Of a DNA stretch of 64,000 nucleotides, positions 1-8,998 are shown piece by piece. The stretch's first letter is position 1; every line of letters starts with the position of its first letter. This stretch comes from Adhaeribacter soli. Its GTDB lineage: Bacteria; Bacteroidota; Bacteroidia; Cytophagales; Hymenobacteraceae. The position numbers and the translations under genes are program-made. The stretch lies in the NCBI RefSeq assembly GCF_008727925.1, contig NZ_VTWT01000014.1, positions 94,503 through 158,502 of the forward strand. Reading direction: 5' to 3'. Under the pieces are notes generated by a model. The model was not told the origin of the DNA. It saw only the letters and a program-made list of their open reading frames with translations, and ran no database searches.

Positions 1-927
1 GCCCATACCAAAAGCAAAGCCTGAATATTTCTCCGGATCAATCTTAGAACTTTCCAGTACCGCCGGATCGATCATTCCGCAACCGCCGATCTCTACCCAG
101 CCGGAGTGTTTGCAGATATTGCAGCCTTCGCCTTTGCAGATTAAGCAGGTAATATCGATCTCGGCGCTTGGCTCGGTGAACGGGAAGAACGACGGCCGGA
201 AACGGATCCTGGTATCCTTGCCGAACATTTCCTGGGCAAAGTGATAAACCGTTTGTTTCAGGTCGGCAAAGCTTACGTTCTCGTCAATAAAAATGCCTTC
301 GAACTGGTGGAACATGCAGTGCGCCCGCGCCGAAATAGCTTCGTTGCGGAAAACGCGGCCGGGCATAATGGTACGGATAGGCGGCTGGTTGTTTTCCATG
401 ATGCGCACCTGCACCGTTGAGGTATGCGTCCGAAGCAGATAATCCGGGTTACGCTGCACAAAGAAAGTATCCTGCATTTCGCGGGCCGGATGGTTTTCAG
501 GGAAGTTCAGGGCCGTAAAGTTGTGCCAGTCGTCCTCGATTTCCGGTCCTTCGGAAACGTTGAAACCAATGCGACCAAAGATCCGGAGCACTTCTTCGCG
601 CACCAGGGACAGCGGATGGCGCGTGCCCAACGTATTTGGCACCGGCGGTAAAGTAAAATCCAGGTTCAGTTTTTCGCCGGAGGCTTGGGAACCCGCCAGT
701 TTTTCCTGCATTTCATCGAAACGCTGCTGCGCCAGCTGCTTCAGGCCGTTCAATTGCTGCCCGGTGGCTTTTTTCTCTTCGTTCGGTACCGTTTTCAGAT
801 TGTCGAACAGATCGGCTAAGCGGCCTTTGCGGCCCATGAACGCGATCCTGAAAGCTTCGAGCTGCTCGTTATTTTCTATCGGGAAGGTGCGGATCTCTTC
901 CGCTACCTGTTCAATTTTCTCCTTCAT
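1..927 (-). CDS. pheS: Phenylalanyl-tRNA synthetase alpha subunit, partial (C-terminus off the window)
   Basis: Charges tRNA-Phe with phenylalanine as the catalytic alpha subunit of the alpha2-beta2 cytosolic enzyme. The visible 309 codons start at ATG 927 (MKEKIEQVAEEIRTFP) with the N-terminal coiled-coil arm and continue into the class II synthetase core. Seen are the motif 2 segment GRVFRNEAISARAHCMFHQFEG, here interrupted for length as GRVFRNEAIS then ARAHCMFHQFEG, and the Cys-rich stretch CLICKGEGCNICKHSGW followed by the start of motif 3 (GFAFGMG). Full-length proteins are about 340 residues, so only the last ~35 are missing. No pheT is visible on this side. Identification is firm. Confidence 0.97.
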   Translation of the reverse strand, partial: MKEKIEQVAEEIRTFPIENNEQLEAFRIAFMGRKGRLADLFDNLKTVPNEEKKATGQQLNGLKQLAQQRFDEMQEKLAGSQASGEKLNLDFTLPPVPNTLGTRHPLSLVREEVLRIFGRIGFNVSEGPEIEDDWHNFTALNFPENHPAREMQDTFFVQRNPDYLLRTHTSTVQVRIMENNQPPIRTIMPGRVFRNEAISARAHCMFHQFEGIFIDENVSFADLKQTVYHFAQEMFGKDTRIRFRPSFFPFTEPSAEIDITCLICKGEGCNICKHSGWVEIGGCGMIDPAVLESSKIDPEKYSGFAFGMG

Positions 928-1845
928 ATACTGCAAAGATAAATATTTGAAAATTCGAAAATCTGAAAATTTAAAGTGAAGCTGTTAAGTAACGGGCAAA
1001 GGAGTAAATTCTGGTGTTTTCTTCAGAAAAATAAACCACATAAGTTTTAGTTATTGGGGAAAACACCATAGCCGTCAGGCTAAGATGATTTATGATTTTA
1101 GCCTGTAGAGACGTAATATATTACGACTCCATTCGGGGGTACAAACAATTGTGATTGATGCCAGAGCCAGCTACAAGGCGGGTACCAGCCGTTGCATATA
1201 TCTCGCAATGCTGTGAAAGACGTAATATTTACGGCTATGGTGAAAACACCAACAACTGCTAAGTATTTGAAAATCTGGAAATGAATTAGCCATTAGCCAG
1301 CAGGTAGAAGCTGACTGCCCGGAACGCTGTTCCAGCTTGTAAAGCCTAAAATGCCGCTGCAAGGTTGCAAAAATGCTGTTCCGGATTTATAATCCGGAAT
1401 TACTGAGTTGCGGATTTATAATCCGCCTTCCTTAGAGCAAGCCTTCCTGCTGCTCATGCGGATTACAAATCCGCAGCTCTGTGCATTCGGATTGTAAATC
1501 CGAATGAGCAATAAATTGAGCATAAATTGAGCATAAATGAGCAGATTGAAAGTCTGAATGAGCATAAGCTTCTAGATGAGCATAATGGGAGTAAGAAGCA
1601 TAATTCTGTCAAGCCTGTTTTTTTACCTTCTACCCTACCCTTTTTCAGATCACCTTTTCAGCATTTAAACCAGACAACCCTTTCAAATTATCCGATTCTG
1701 GCTTAATAAGCCAGTTTTAGCGGGAAAATTAACAAACCTAAAAAAGGTACTTAACCCAGCTCAAATCAGAATAATTGTATTTTTTAGTAGAAAACAGGCT
1801 TTAAAAAAGAAGTTTTCTGAAGGCTAAAAATTTACTCTCGGAAAC
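928..1845. other. Long intergenic region with AT-rich and palindromic repeats
   Basis: No convincing gene is seen between pheS and the tetR-like gene. Just upstream of pheS (about 947-975) lies an AT-rich repeat of the type ATTTGAAAATTCGAAAATCTGAAAATTT, a motif family that reappears at 1265 and around 47091-47241. The middle holds four short palindromes (1379-1506, listed separately) and a run of repeated TGAGCATAAAT units around 1500-1575. The rest is AT-rich spacer leading to the tetR promoter. Confidence 0.6.
1379..1506. repeat. Cluster of four REP-like palindromes with GGATT-N3-AATCC core
   Basis: Four short palindromes lie in 128 bp: 1379-1399 (arms TTCCGGATT / AATCCGGAA, loop TAT), 1410-1426 (arms GCGGATT / AATCCGC, loop TAT), 1457-1475 (arms TGCGGATT / AATCCGCA, loop ACA) and 1484-1506 (arms CATTCGGATT / AATCCGAATG, loop GTA). 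Outer arm bases differ between copies but always pair, so pairing is conserved rather than sequence. A fifth copy lies at 35456-35474 and a half copy near 9453. This resembles a REP-like family; no RAYT-type transposase is seen in the window. Confidence 0.75.
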
Positions 1846-1876
1846 TTTGGGAACCAAAAACGTTTCCATAGTTTTG
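1846..1876 (+). promoter_or_regulatory. Bacteroidota-type promoter of the tetR-like gene
   Basis: TTTG at 1846-1849, a 19-nt spacer, then TAGTTTTG at 1869-1876 match the primary sigma consensus of Bacteroidota (-33 TTTG, -7 TAnnTTTG). The transcript would start a few bases before the ATG at 1898, which argues against the upstream in-frame TTG at 1847 as start. Confidence 0.65.
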
Positions 1877-1897
1877 TCGCCGGAAAGAAAAATCTGG

Positions 1898-2512
1898 ATG
1901 GAATTAAAGGATAAAATATTGGCGGTAGCTTTCGAAATGTTCCGGAAACGGGGCATCCGGAGCGTGTCTATGGACGACATTGCCCAGGAGATGGCTATCT
2001 CTAAAAAAACGATCTACAAATGGTATGAGAACAAAGATGCGATCGTTTTTGCCGCGCTGGATACCCACCTGCAGCAGATGCAGGCAGATTGCGAGCTTTG
2101 TGCCAGCCGCGGGGCAAACGCGATCGATGAACTTTTCAAAACCATGACCATGATCCGGGAAATGCTTACCAACATTCACCCGTCTATTTTCTACGATCTG
2201 CAGAAGTTTCACCCGAATTCATGGCAATTGTTTCAGGAGCACAAAAATGGCTACATCCTGGGCATGATCGTGCAAAATATTAACCGGGGCATTGAAGAAG
2301 GGCTTTACCGCCCCGATCTGGATCTGCCGGTGCTGAGCCGCCTCCGCCTTTACCAGATAGACCTGGCTTTCAGCTTCGATGTTTTCCCGCCCGATTCTTT
2401 CGATCCGCAACGCGTGCAGCAGGCTTGTTTAGAGCACTTTATGCTGGGCATTGCTACTTTAAAAGGTCACAAACTGATAAATAAATACAAACACGTTACC
2501 GAAGAAGAATAA
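1898..2512 (+). CDS. TetR/AcrR-family transcriptional regulator
   Basis: A 204-aa DNA-binding repressor candidate. The N-terminal HTH (about residues 8-50) reads ILAVAFEMFRKRGIRSVSMD and then DIAQEMAISKKTIYKWYENKD, the classic TetR_N pattern with its recognition helix. The C-terminal helical domain (residues 60-204) would bind a ligand. Start ATG 1898 is preferred over the TTG at 1847 because that TTG lies in the promoter. It ends 9 bp before the TolC-like gene, so it is probably the first gene of the efflux operon and its local regulator, as is common for RND systems. The ligand is unknown. Confidence 0.92.
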   Translation: MELKDKILAVAFEMFRKRGIRSVSMDDIAQEMAISKKTIYKWYENKDAIVFAALDTHLQQMQADCELCASRGANAIDELFKTMTMIREMLTNIHPSIFYDLQKFHPNSWQLFQEHKNGYILGMIVQNINRGIEEGLYRPDLDLPVLSRLRLYQIDLAFSFDVFPPDSFDPQRVQQACLEHFMLGIATLKGHKLINKYKHVTEEE

Positions 2513-2521
2513 ATAAAATTT

Positions 2522-3868
2522 ATGAAAACAAAATTTACCATCTTCCTGCTGGTGCTGCTGCATGGGTTTGGCGCTTCCGTCAGTCAGGCTCAGAACGCGC
2601 CGCAGGCGTTCAGCCTGCAACAGGCCATCGAGTATGCGTTGCAAAACCAGCAGCGCATGAAAATTGCCCACAACGACACCAAAATTGCCAAAGCCAAAGT
2701 AGGCGAGATCCGCTCTATCGGCCTGCCGCAGATCAACGTGGGCGCCGAAGTCGGCAATAACTTCGAGCCCATGCGCAACTTTTTCCCGGCCGAGTTCTTC
2801 GGCGGAAAAGCCGGGGAATATGTGCCGGTACAGTTTACCCCGAATTATACCGGTCAGGCTGCTATTTCGGCTTCCCAGCTGGTTTTCGACGGCACGTATT
2901 TAGTTGGCCTGAAAGCCGCCAGCACCTTTACCCAGCTATCCAAAAAAGCGCTTACCCAAACCGAGATCGAAATTACGGAGCAGGTAAGCAAGGCTTATTA
3001 TGGTGTACTGGTAAGCCGCGAACGCATGAAGCTACTGGAACAAAACCTGAACCGTCTGGACACCTTGCTGAAGCAAACAACCGAAATGTACAAAAACGGC
3101 TTTGCCGAAAAGCTGGACGTGGATCGTTTGCAGGTAGCCTTCAATAATCTTCAGGTAGACCAGCAGCGGACCGACCGGCTGGTGGTACTCAGCGAAGACC
3201 TGCTGAAGTTCCAGATGGGCCTGAAACAAACTGAGCCGATCCTTCTAACAGAACAGCTTAGCAATGTGGAAGTAGATATGGCCAAAACCAATACCGAAGG
3301 CTTTAATTATTCCAATCGCATTGAATATTCTATTCTGGAAACGCAACGCGACCTGGCCTTACTCGACATTAAAGCGAAACGCGCTGGTTATTATCCGCAA
3401 CTGGCCTTAAATGCCCGCTACGGCTGGAACACGGCCAACAATAACTTCGATGCCATAACCAAATCGGGCAACTGGCTCAACTTCGGCTATGTTGGCTTAG
3501 GCATAAATATTCCGGTTTTCGATGGCTTACGGAAAAGCTACCAGCTGCAGCAGGCCAAACTAACGCTGGAAAATACCAACGCTGGCCTGAAGCTAATGGA
3601 GCAGGGCATTGACCTGGAGCTTACCCAATATTCCACCAACCTGAGCAACAACCTGAAAGTGCTGGAATCGCAGAAACGCAACCTGGTGCTGGCCGAAGAC
3701 ATTGCCCGTGTTTCCAAAATTAAATACCAGGAAGGCGTTGGCTCCAACCTGGAAGTAATCACCGCTGAAACCGACCTTCGTGCCGCGCAGACCAATTATT
3801 ACGCGGCCCTGTACGATGCCTTAATTTCCAAAGTAGACCTGGACAAAGCAACCGGCACGTTGAAGTAG
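2522..3868 (+). CDS. TolC-family outer membrane efflux protein
   Basis: A 448-aa outer-membrane channel component of a tripartite efflux pump. It has a signal peptide (MKTKFTIFLLVLLHGF, cleaved near SQAQ) and the two-fold repeated OEP layout: long helices (AIEYALQNQQRMKIAHNDTK near residue 35; second repeat around 250-300 with IEYSILETQRDLALLDIKAK) and beta segments such as NIPVFDGLRKSYQLQQAK. Length fits the family. It is followed after 134 bp, which contain a large inverted repeat, by the membrane-fusion adaptor and then the RND pump, which together define its role. Confidence 0.93.
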   Translation: MKTKFTIFLLVLLHGFGASVSQAQNAPQAFSLQQAIEYALQNQQRMKIAHNDTKIAKAKVGEIRSIGLPQINVGAEVGNNFEPMRNFFPAEFFGGKAGEYVPVQFTPNYTGQAAISASQLVFDGTYLVGLKAASTFTQLSKKALTQTEIEITEQVSKAYYGVLVSRERMKLLEQNLNRLDTLLKQTTEMYKNGFAEKLDVDRLQVAFNNLQVDQQRTDRLVVLSEDLLKFQMGLKQTEPILLTEQLSNVEVDMAKTNTEGFNYSNRIEYSILETQRDLALLDIKAKRAGYYPQLALNARYGWNTANNNFDAITKSGNWLNFGYVGLGINIPVFDGLRKSYQLQQAKLTLENTNAGLKLMEQGIDLELTQYSTNLSNNLKVLESQKRNLVLAEDIARVSKIKYQEGVGSNLEVITAETDLRAAQTNYYAALYDALISKVDLDKATGTLK

Positions 3869-3870
3869 AT

Positions 3871-3969
3871 TATTCGATTGTTCGATATTCGATTGTTCGA
3901 CTTTTTTTCAGGAGTAAGAAGATACTGAATATCCGAGAATCGAACAATCGAATATCGAACAATCGAACA
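3871..3969. repeat. Large inverted repeat between efflux genes
   Basis: Arm 1 at 3871-3900 is built from two units of ATTCGATTGTTCGA. Arm 2 at about 3940-3969 is its near-perfect reverse complement (units TCGAACAATCGAA), followed by a third unit. The ~39-nt loop would give a hairpin of about 28 bp inside the operon, downstream of the tolC-like stop. There is no U-tract, so it is not a classical terminator; mRNA stabilisation or differential expression is possible. Confidence 0.8.
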
Positions 3970-4002
3970 ATCGAATTAAAAAAATCGCACAACTTATATA
4001 CA

Positions 4003-5136
4003 ATGAAAAAACAGATTCAAATACTTTCCCTGGCTGTTCTGGTAAGCTTTGCGGCCTGCAACAATGGCGGCGGCGACAAAGCGGAGCAACTGGAACAACT
4101 GAAAAAACAACAAGCTGAAATTGAAAGCAAAATTACCTCGCTCGAAAGCGAACTGAAAGCTTCCGGCAAAGGCAGCGCTACCACCGAAAAACCGGTACCG
4201 GTTAACGTGCTCACCGTGAAGCCTGAGAATTTCAAACATTACCTGGAAGTGCAGGGCAAGGTAGATTTTGAGCAGAACATTATGGTAAGCGCCAAAGTAC
4301 CGGGCGTGCTCACGAGCGTGCGCGTAGACCGCGGCGACCGCGTTTCTAAAGGCCAGATTTTGGCTACCATCGATGCTTCCGTTTTAGATCTGAGCATTTC
4401 CGAATTAAAATCGAGCGTGGAGCTGGCCAGAACGGTATACGGCAAGCAGAAAAATCTCTGGGACCAGAAGATCGGTACCGAAATTCAGTTCTTAACGGCT
4501 AAAAACAACAAGGAGTCTTTAGAAACCAAACTCAAAACTCTGCAGGAACAACGCGACCAGTACAACATTAAAGCGCCGATCAGCGGCGTGGTAGACGAAG
4601 TACTGCCGAAAAGTGGCGAAGCCGTTGCACCGGGCGTGGGCATTATCCGGGTAGTAAACCCAACGGGCACCAAAGTGGTGGCTGAAGTTTCGGAAGCGTA
4701 TGCCGCCAAAGTGCGCAAAGGCGACGAGGCCGTGGTTTTCTTCCCGGACATGAACAAGGAAGTTCCCGCTAAAGTAACCGTGGTGGGTACCGCCATCAAC
4801 TCCAGCAGCCGCGCCTTCACCATTGAATTAAGCCTGCAAAACGCCAAAGATGTAAACCTGAACCCGAACATGATCGCGGTGGTGCGCATCAACGACTATT
4901 CCCAGGAAAATGCTACCGTTTTGCCGGTTAACCTGATCCAGAAAGACGAAACTTCGCGCTACGTGTACGTGGTGGAACAGCAGGGCGACAAGCAGATTGC
5001 CAAACGCCGCGCCGTAACTACCGGCCAGAGCTACAAAGACAAGGTCGAGATCCTGAGCGGCATTAACGAGAACGATAAAGTAATAAGCTCCGGCTACCAG
5101 AACCTGAACGAAGGCCAGCCGGTGAGTTTTAATTAG
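4003..5136 (+). CDS. RND efflux periplasmic adaptor (membrane fusion lipoprotein)
   Basis: A 377-aa adaptor linking the RND pump to the TolC-like channel. The lipoprotein signal ends in the lipobox LVSFAAC with Cys19. A Lys/Glu-rich coiled coil (residues ~25-58) precedes the barrel-sandwich half VNVLTVKPENFKHYLEVQGK and VSAKVPGVLTSVRVDRGDRV. A helical hairpin (~130-185) follows, then the second lipoyl half (IKAPISGVVDEVLPKSGEAV) and C-terminal beta-barrel and membrane-proximal domains. Length and order are typical of HlyD/AcrA adaptors. It sits between tolC-like and RND genes on the same strand. Confidence 0.93.
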   Translation: MKKQIQILSLAVLVSFAACNNGGGDKAEQLEQLKKQQAEIESKITSLESELKASGKGSATTEKPVPVNVLTVKPENFKHYLEVQGKVDFEQNIMVSAKVPGVLTSVRVDRGDRVSKGQILATIDASVLDLSISELKSSVELARTVYGKQKNLWDQKIGTEIQFLTAKNNKESLETKLKTLQEQRDQYNIKAPISGVVDEVLPKSGEAVAPGVGIIRVVNPTGTKVVAEVSEAYAAKVRKGDEAVVFFPDMNKEVPAKVTVVGTAINSSSRAFTIELSLQNAKDVNLNPNMIAVVRINDYSQENATVLPVNLIQKDETSRYVYVVEQQGDKQIAKRRAVTTGQSYKDKVEILSGINENDKVISSGYQNLNEGQPVSFN

Positions 5137-5295
5137 AAATTAGAAATTATGAATTAGAAATTATTCTTTTCTCTAAAGGGATTTCTAATTCATAATTATG
5201 GGTAATGGCGCTGCATAGGAAGCCTTCACCTTGAAAACCATCAGCATTCATTATCCCGCTTACATTTCTAATTTCTAATTTTTAATTTCTAATTA
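5131..5295. repeat. Second inverted/direct repeat region inside the efflux operon
   Basis: Units of AATTAGAAATTA are repeated at 5131-5162. An inverted copy (ATTTCTAATTCATAATT) lies at 5181-5197 and further inverted units (ATTTCTAATTTCTAATTTTT) at about 5265-5295. The sequence is unrelated to the repeat at 3871-3969, yet it sits in the same position, between consecutive operon genes. It has no coding potential. Confidence 0.7.
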
Positions 5296-5304
5296 TTTAG
5301 AATC

Positions 5305-8300
5305 ATGCAAGAAAAAGATAAAGGAAAAGAGTTCTGGCTTACCAGCTGGGCCATCGATAATAAGACCTCCGTGTACATCATGACGGTTATTATTTCCCTG
5401 GCCGGTATTTTTGCCTACAACAAGCTCCAGAAAGAGAACTTCCCCGACATTGTAATTCCTACCATCATGGTGGCTTCGGTTTACCCCGGCACGTCACCTT
5501 CGGATATGGAAAACCTGGTAACGCGGCCTATCGAGAAAGAGATCAAATCGCAGAGCGGGGTAAAGAAAGTGACCTCGTCTTCGAACCAGGATTTCTCTTT
5601 GATCACGGTGGAATTCAATACCGATGTGGAGGTGGCCGATGCGAAGCAGAAAGTAAAAGACGCGGTAGACAAAGCCAAACCCGACCTGCCAACTGATATG
5701 CCCAACGCGCCGGATGTACGCGAGATCAACTTCGCCGAATTCCCGATCATGTCGGTGAACCTTTCGGGAAATTACAGCGCCGAACGTTTGAAAAAATACG
5801 CCGAAGACCTGCAGGATAAAATTGAAGCCCTGCCGGAAATTACCCGCGTTGACATTATCGGTGCCCTGGATCAGGAAGTGCAGGTAAACGTGGACATGTA
5901 CAAAATGCAGGCCGCCAAAATTGCCTTCCGCGACGTGATCCAGGCCATTTCCATGGAAAACATGACCATTTCGGGCGGTACCATTCCGGTAGGCGAAATG
6001 AAACGGGCCGTGCGCGTGGTGGGCCAGTACACCGATCCGAACGAGATCGGCAACATTGTAATAAAATCGGCTACCGGCGGCAACATTCCTTTGCGCGAAA
6101 TTGCCGAAGTGGTAGATGGGTTTAAAGAACGCGAAAGCTTTGCCCGCCTCGATAACAAACCGGTAATTACCCTGAGCGTGGTAAAACGTTCCGGCGAAAA
6201 CCTGATCGAAGCATCGGACAAGATCAACGGGATCGTAAAGGAAATGGAAGGAACCCAGTTCCCGAAAGACCTGAAAGTGACCATTACCGGCGACCAGAGT
6301 AACGAAACCCGCCATACGCTGAACGACCTGATCGGTACCATTATCATCGGTTTCGTACTGGTAACGCTTATTCTAATGTTCTTCATGGGCACGACCAACG
6401 CACTTTTTGTGGCGCTTTCGGTACCGTTATCCATGTTCCTGGCTTTCTTAATTATGCCAACCATGGGCTTCAGCATGAACATGATCGTGCTGTTCGCCTT
6501 CCTTCTGGCCCTGGGTATTGTGGTGGACGATGCCATTGTGGTAATCGAGAACACGCACCGCATTCACCACCAGATGCACCTGCCCATTATAAAATCGGCG
6601 AAACTCGCGGCCGGCGAGGTATTTGTGCCGGTACTGGCGGGTACACTTACCACCGTAGCGCCGTTTGTGCCGCTGCTTTTCTGGCCGGGCATTATCGGGA
6701 AGTTCATGTATTATTTGCCGATCACGCTTATTTTAACCCTGATGTCGTCGCTGATCGTGGCCTTTTTAATGAACCCGGTTTTTGCGGTAAGCTTTATGGG
6801 GAAAGAAGGCGAAGAAAATTCCCCGAAAGCGCACAAAACGTTCGTTTATGCCATGATCGCGTTAGCGGTGTTTGCCGGGATCTGCTACCTGGCCGGCTGG
6901 ATTGGATTAGCCAACTTTATGGTGTTCGTAATGCTGTTCATTGCCCTGAATAAATACGTGTTCACGAAGTGGATAAACGGCTTCCAGACGAAAGTGCTTC
7001 CGGCTTTTATGAACGGTTACGAGCGCGTATTGCGCTGGATGCTGGTAGGTTACCGTCCAATTTTTGTAATGGTGGGCATGGTAGTTTTATTATTCCTTTC
7101 CATAGCGGTTACCATTGTGCGTTCGCCGAAGGTAGATTTCTTCCCGAAAGGCGACCCGAGCTTTATTTACACTTATATTGTGCTGCCGGTTGGCACCGAC
7201 CAGACTACGACCGATTCCATTACAAAAATTGTGGAGCACCGCGTTACCAAAGTAGTTGGCGCCGATAACCCGGACGTGGAATCCATTATTTCGAACGTGG
7301 CTATTGCTGCCGGCGATCCGAATTCGCCTTCGTTCCAGGCCGAATCGCAAAAAGGCAAAGTGAGCGTGGCGTTTAAGGAATATCAGTACCGCACCGGCCC
7401 GAAAACCAGCGTGTACCTGAACCAGATCCGCGATGCGGTAAAAGGCATTCCGGGCGCTGAAATTGTGGTGGAACAGGAACAGAACGGTCCGCCGGTAGGT
7501 AAACCGATCTCCATCGAAGTTTCCGGCGAAGATTACCAGGGCCTGATCAAATTATCGAAAAAAGTGGAGCGCTACGTCGATTCGTTACAGATTGCCGGGA
7601 TTGAAGATTTGCGTTCAAATTTAGAAGACAGCAACCCCGAACTGACCGTTTCCATCGACCGCGTACGCGCGAACCGCGAAGGCTTGAGCACCGCGCAGAT
7701 CGGTTCGGAGATCCGGACGGCCATTTACGGTACCGAAGCCAGCAAATTCAAGCGCGACGAAGACGAATACCCGATCCAGGTACGCTACGCGGAAAAATAC
7801 CGCAAAAACATCGACGCTCTGATGGATATGCGTATTACGTTCCGCGACATGAATACCGGCCAGTTGCGCCAGGTACCGATTTCTTCGGTAGCGAAGATCG
7901 AGTACAACACGACGTATGGCGGCATTCAGCGGAAAAACCTGAAGCGCGTGATAACCATCGGCTCGAACGTACTGGAAGGCCACAACGCCAACGAAGTGGT
8001 AGCCAACATCACCAAAAGCCTGAAGAATTTCGATACGCCGGAAGGCTTCGAAATTAAAATGGGCGGCGAACAGGAAGACCAGAAAGAAACCGGCGATTTC
8101 CTGGGGGTAGCCCTGTTAACTTCCCTGGGTTTGATCTTCTTAATTCTGGTTACCCAGTTCAACTCGGTTTCCAAACCACTTATTATTCTTTCAGAAATTC
8201 TGTTCAGTATTATCGGGGTGCTTTTAGGTTTCTCTATTTTCGGGATGAACATTTCGGTGGTAATGACGGGCGTAGGGATTATTGCTTTGGCGGGTATTGT

Positions 8301-8724
8301 AGTGAAAAACGGTATCCTGCTGGTTGAATTTACCGATGTGCTCCGCAGCCGGGGCATGGAATTGAAGGAAGCCATCGTAATGGGCGGTAAAACCCGTCTG
8401 AACCCGGTAATTCTTACGGCTACGGCAGCAATCTTAGGTCTTATTCCGCTGGCTATCGGCCTGAACATCAACTTCTTTACCCTGTTCTCAGAATTAGACC
8501 CGCACATGTTCGTGGGTGGTAACAGCGCCGTATTCTGGGGCCCACTTGCCTGGACCATTATTTTTGGCCTTGCTTTTGCCACCTTCCTTACGTTGTTAGT
8601 GGTGCCGGTTATGTATTTGCTGAATGAAAAGTTAAAAAATAAAATTTTCGGCAATAATAAGCCGGTAAACAGCGTTCAGAAACTACACGGCGCGCCGGTA
8701 AAAGAGCAAGAAGTAATAGTGTAG
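5305..8724 (+). CDS. RND multidrug efflux transporter (AcrB/HAE1-type)
   Basis: A 1139-aa inner-membrane proton-driven efflux pump. It shows the AcrB plan: TM1 (SVYIMTVIISLAGIFAYNKL), first large periplasmic loop, TM2-6 with the proton-relay motif LGIVVDDAIVVIENTHRI near residue 400, second periplasmic loop (~620-930) and TM8-12. It is about 90 residues longer than typical AcrB. Most of the excess is around residues 505-565, where two extra hydrophobic stretches (FVYAMIALAVFAGICYLAGW and ANFMVFVMLFIALNKYV) lie in the normally cytoplasmic TM6-TM7 loop. It is third in the tolC-adaptor-RND operon. The substrate cannot be told from sequence. Confidence 0.95.
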   Translation: MQEKDKGKEFWLTSWAIDNKTSVYIMTVIISLAGIFAYNKLQKENFPDIVIPTIMVASVYPGTSPSDMENLVTRPIEKEIKSQSGVKKVTSSSNQDFSLITVEFNTDVEVADAKQKVKDAVDKAKPDLPTDMPNAPDVREINFAEFPIMSVNLSGNYSAERLKKYAEDLQDKIEALPEITRVDIIGALDQEVQVNVDMYKMQAAKIAFRDVIQAISMENMTISGGTIPVGEMKRAVRVVGQYTDPNEIGNIVIKSATGGNIPLREIAEVVDGFKERESFARLDNKPVITLSVVKRSGENLIEASDKINGIVKEMEGTQFPKDLKVTITGDQSNETRHTLNDLIGTIIIGFVLVTLILMFFMGTTNALFVALSVPLSMFLAFLIMPTMGFSMNMIVLFAFLLALGIVVDDAIVVIENTHRIHHQMHLPIIKSAKLAAGEVFVPVLAGTLTTVAPFVPLLFWPGIIGKFMYYLPITLILTLMSSLIVAFLMNPVFAVSFMGKEGEENSPKAHKTFVYAMIALAVFAGICYLAGWIGLANFMVFVMLFIALNKYVFTKWINGFQTKVLPAFMNGYERVLRWMLVGYRPIFVMVGMVVLLFLSIAVTIVRSPKVDFFPKGDPSFIYTYIVLPVGTDQTTTDSITKIVEHRVTKVVGADNPDVESIISNVAIAAGDPNSPSFQAESQKGKVSVAFKEYQYRTGPKTSVYLNQIRDAVKGIPGAEIVVEQEQNGPPVGKPISIEVSGEDYQGLIKLSKKVERYVDSLQIAGIEDLRSNLEDSNPELTVSIDRVRANREGLSTAQIGSEIRTAIYGTEASKFKRDEDEYPIQVRYAEKYRKNIDALMDMRITFRDMNTGQLRQVPISSVAKIEYNTTYGGIQRKNLKRVITIGSNVLEGHNANEVVANITKSLKNFDTPEGFEIKMGGEQEDQKETGDFLGVALLTSLGLIFLILVTQFNSVSKPLIILSEILFSIIGVLLGFSIFGMNISVVMTGVGIIALAGIVVKNGILLVEFTDVLRSRGMELKEAIVMGGKTRLNPVILTATAAILGLIPLAIGLNINFFTLFSELDPHMFVGGNSAVFWGPLAWTIIFGLAFATFLTLLVVPVMYLLNEKLKNKIFGNNKPVNSVQKLHGAPVKEQEVIV

Positions 8725-8731
8725 ATGAGCC

Positions 8732-8998
8732 ATGTTTGCCCATAAGAAGTCCAAGGTAATCACCCACGAAGTGATCAAAATTATCAGCAAAACCAAATCC
8801 ATGCAGCCTTCGCGGCTACGGGTGCATTCCAACTTTAACCATGACCTCGGCTTCGATAACCTGGACGTAGTGGATATTATACTGGAAGTAGAACGAAATT
8901 TCCGAATAACCATTCCGGACGAAGTGCAGGTGTCTACTGTGGGCGACCTTGTAAAATACGTTTCTACGCATACGCAACGCCGTTTTACCTGGATCTGA
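8732..8998 (+). CDS. Acyl-carrier-protein-like protein lacking the phosphopantetheine serine
   Basis: An 88-aa protein with the ACP four-helix pattern: VITHEVIKIISKTKSMQPSR, then HDLGFDNLDVVDIILEVERN, then FRITIPDEVQVSTVGDLVKYV. In ordinary ACP the D-S-L motif carries the 4'-phosphopantetheine on Ser. Here it reads D-N-L: Asn43, codon AAC at 8858-8860, one base from the Ser codon AGC. The protein therefore probably cannot be converted to holo-ACP. It follows the RND gene by 7 bp and is likely cotranscribed. A structural or regulatory role is possible; function unknown. Confidence 0.8.
   Translation: MFAHKKSKVITHEVIKIISKTKSMQPSRLRVHSNFNHDLGFDNLDVVDIILEVERNFRITIPDEVQVSTVGDLVKYVSTHTQRRFTWI

Noticed and set aside
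1847..1897. N-terminal extension of the TetR protein from TTG 1847
   Set aside because: This segment contains the promoter and a better ATG with an A/G-rich leader at 1898.
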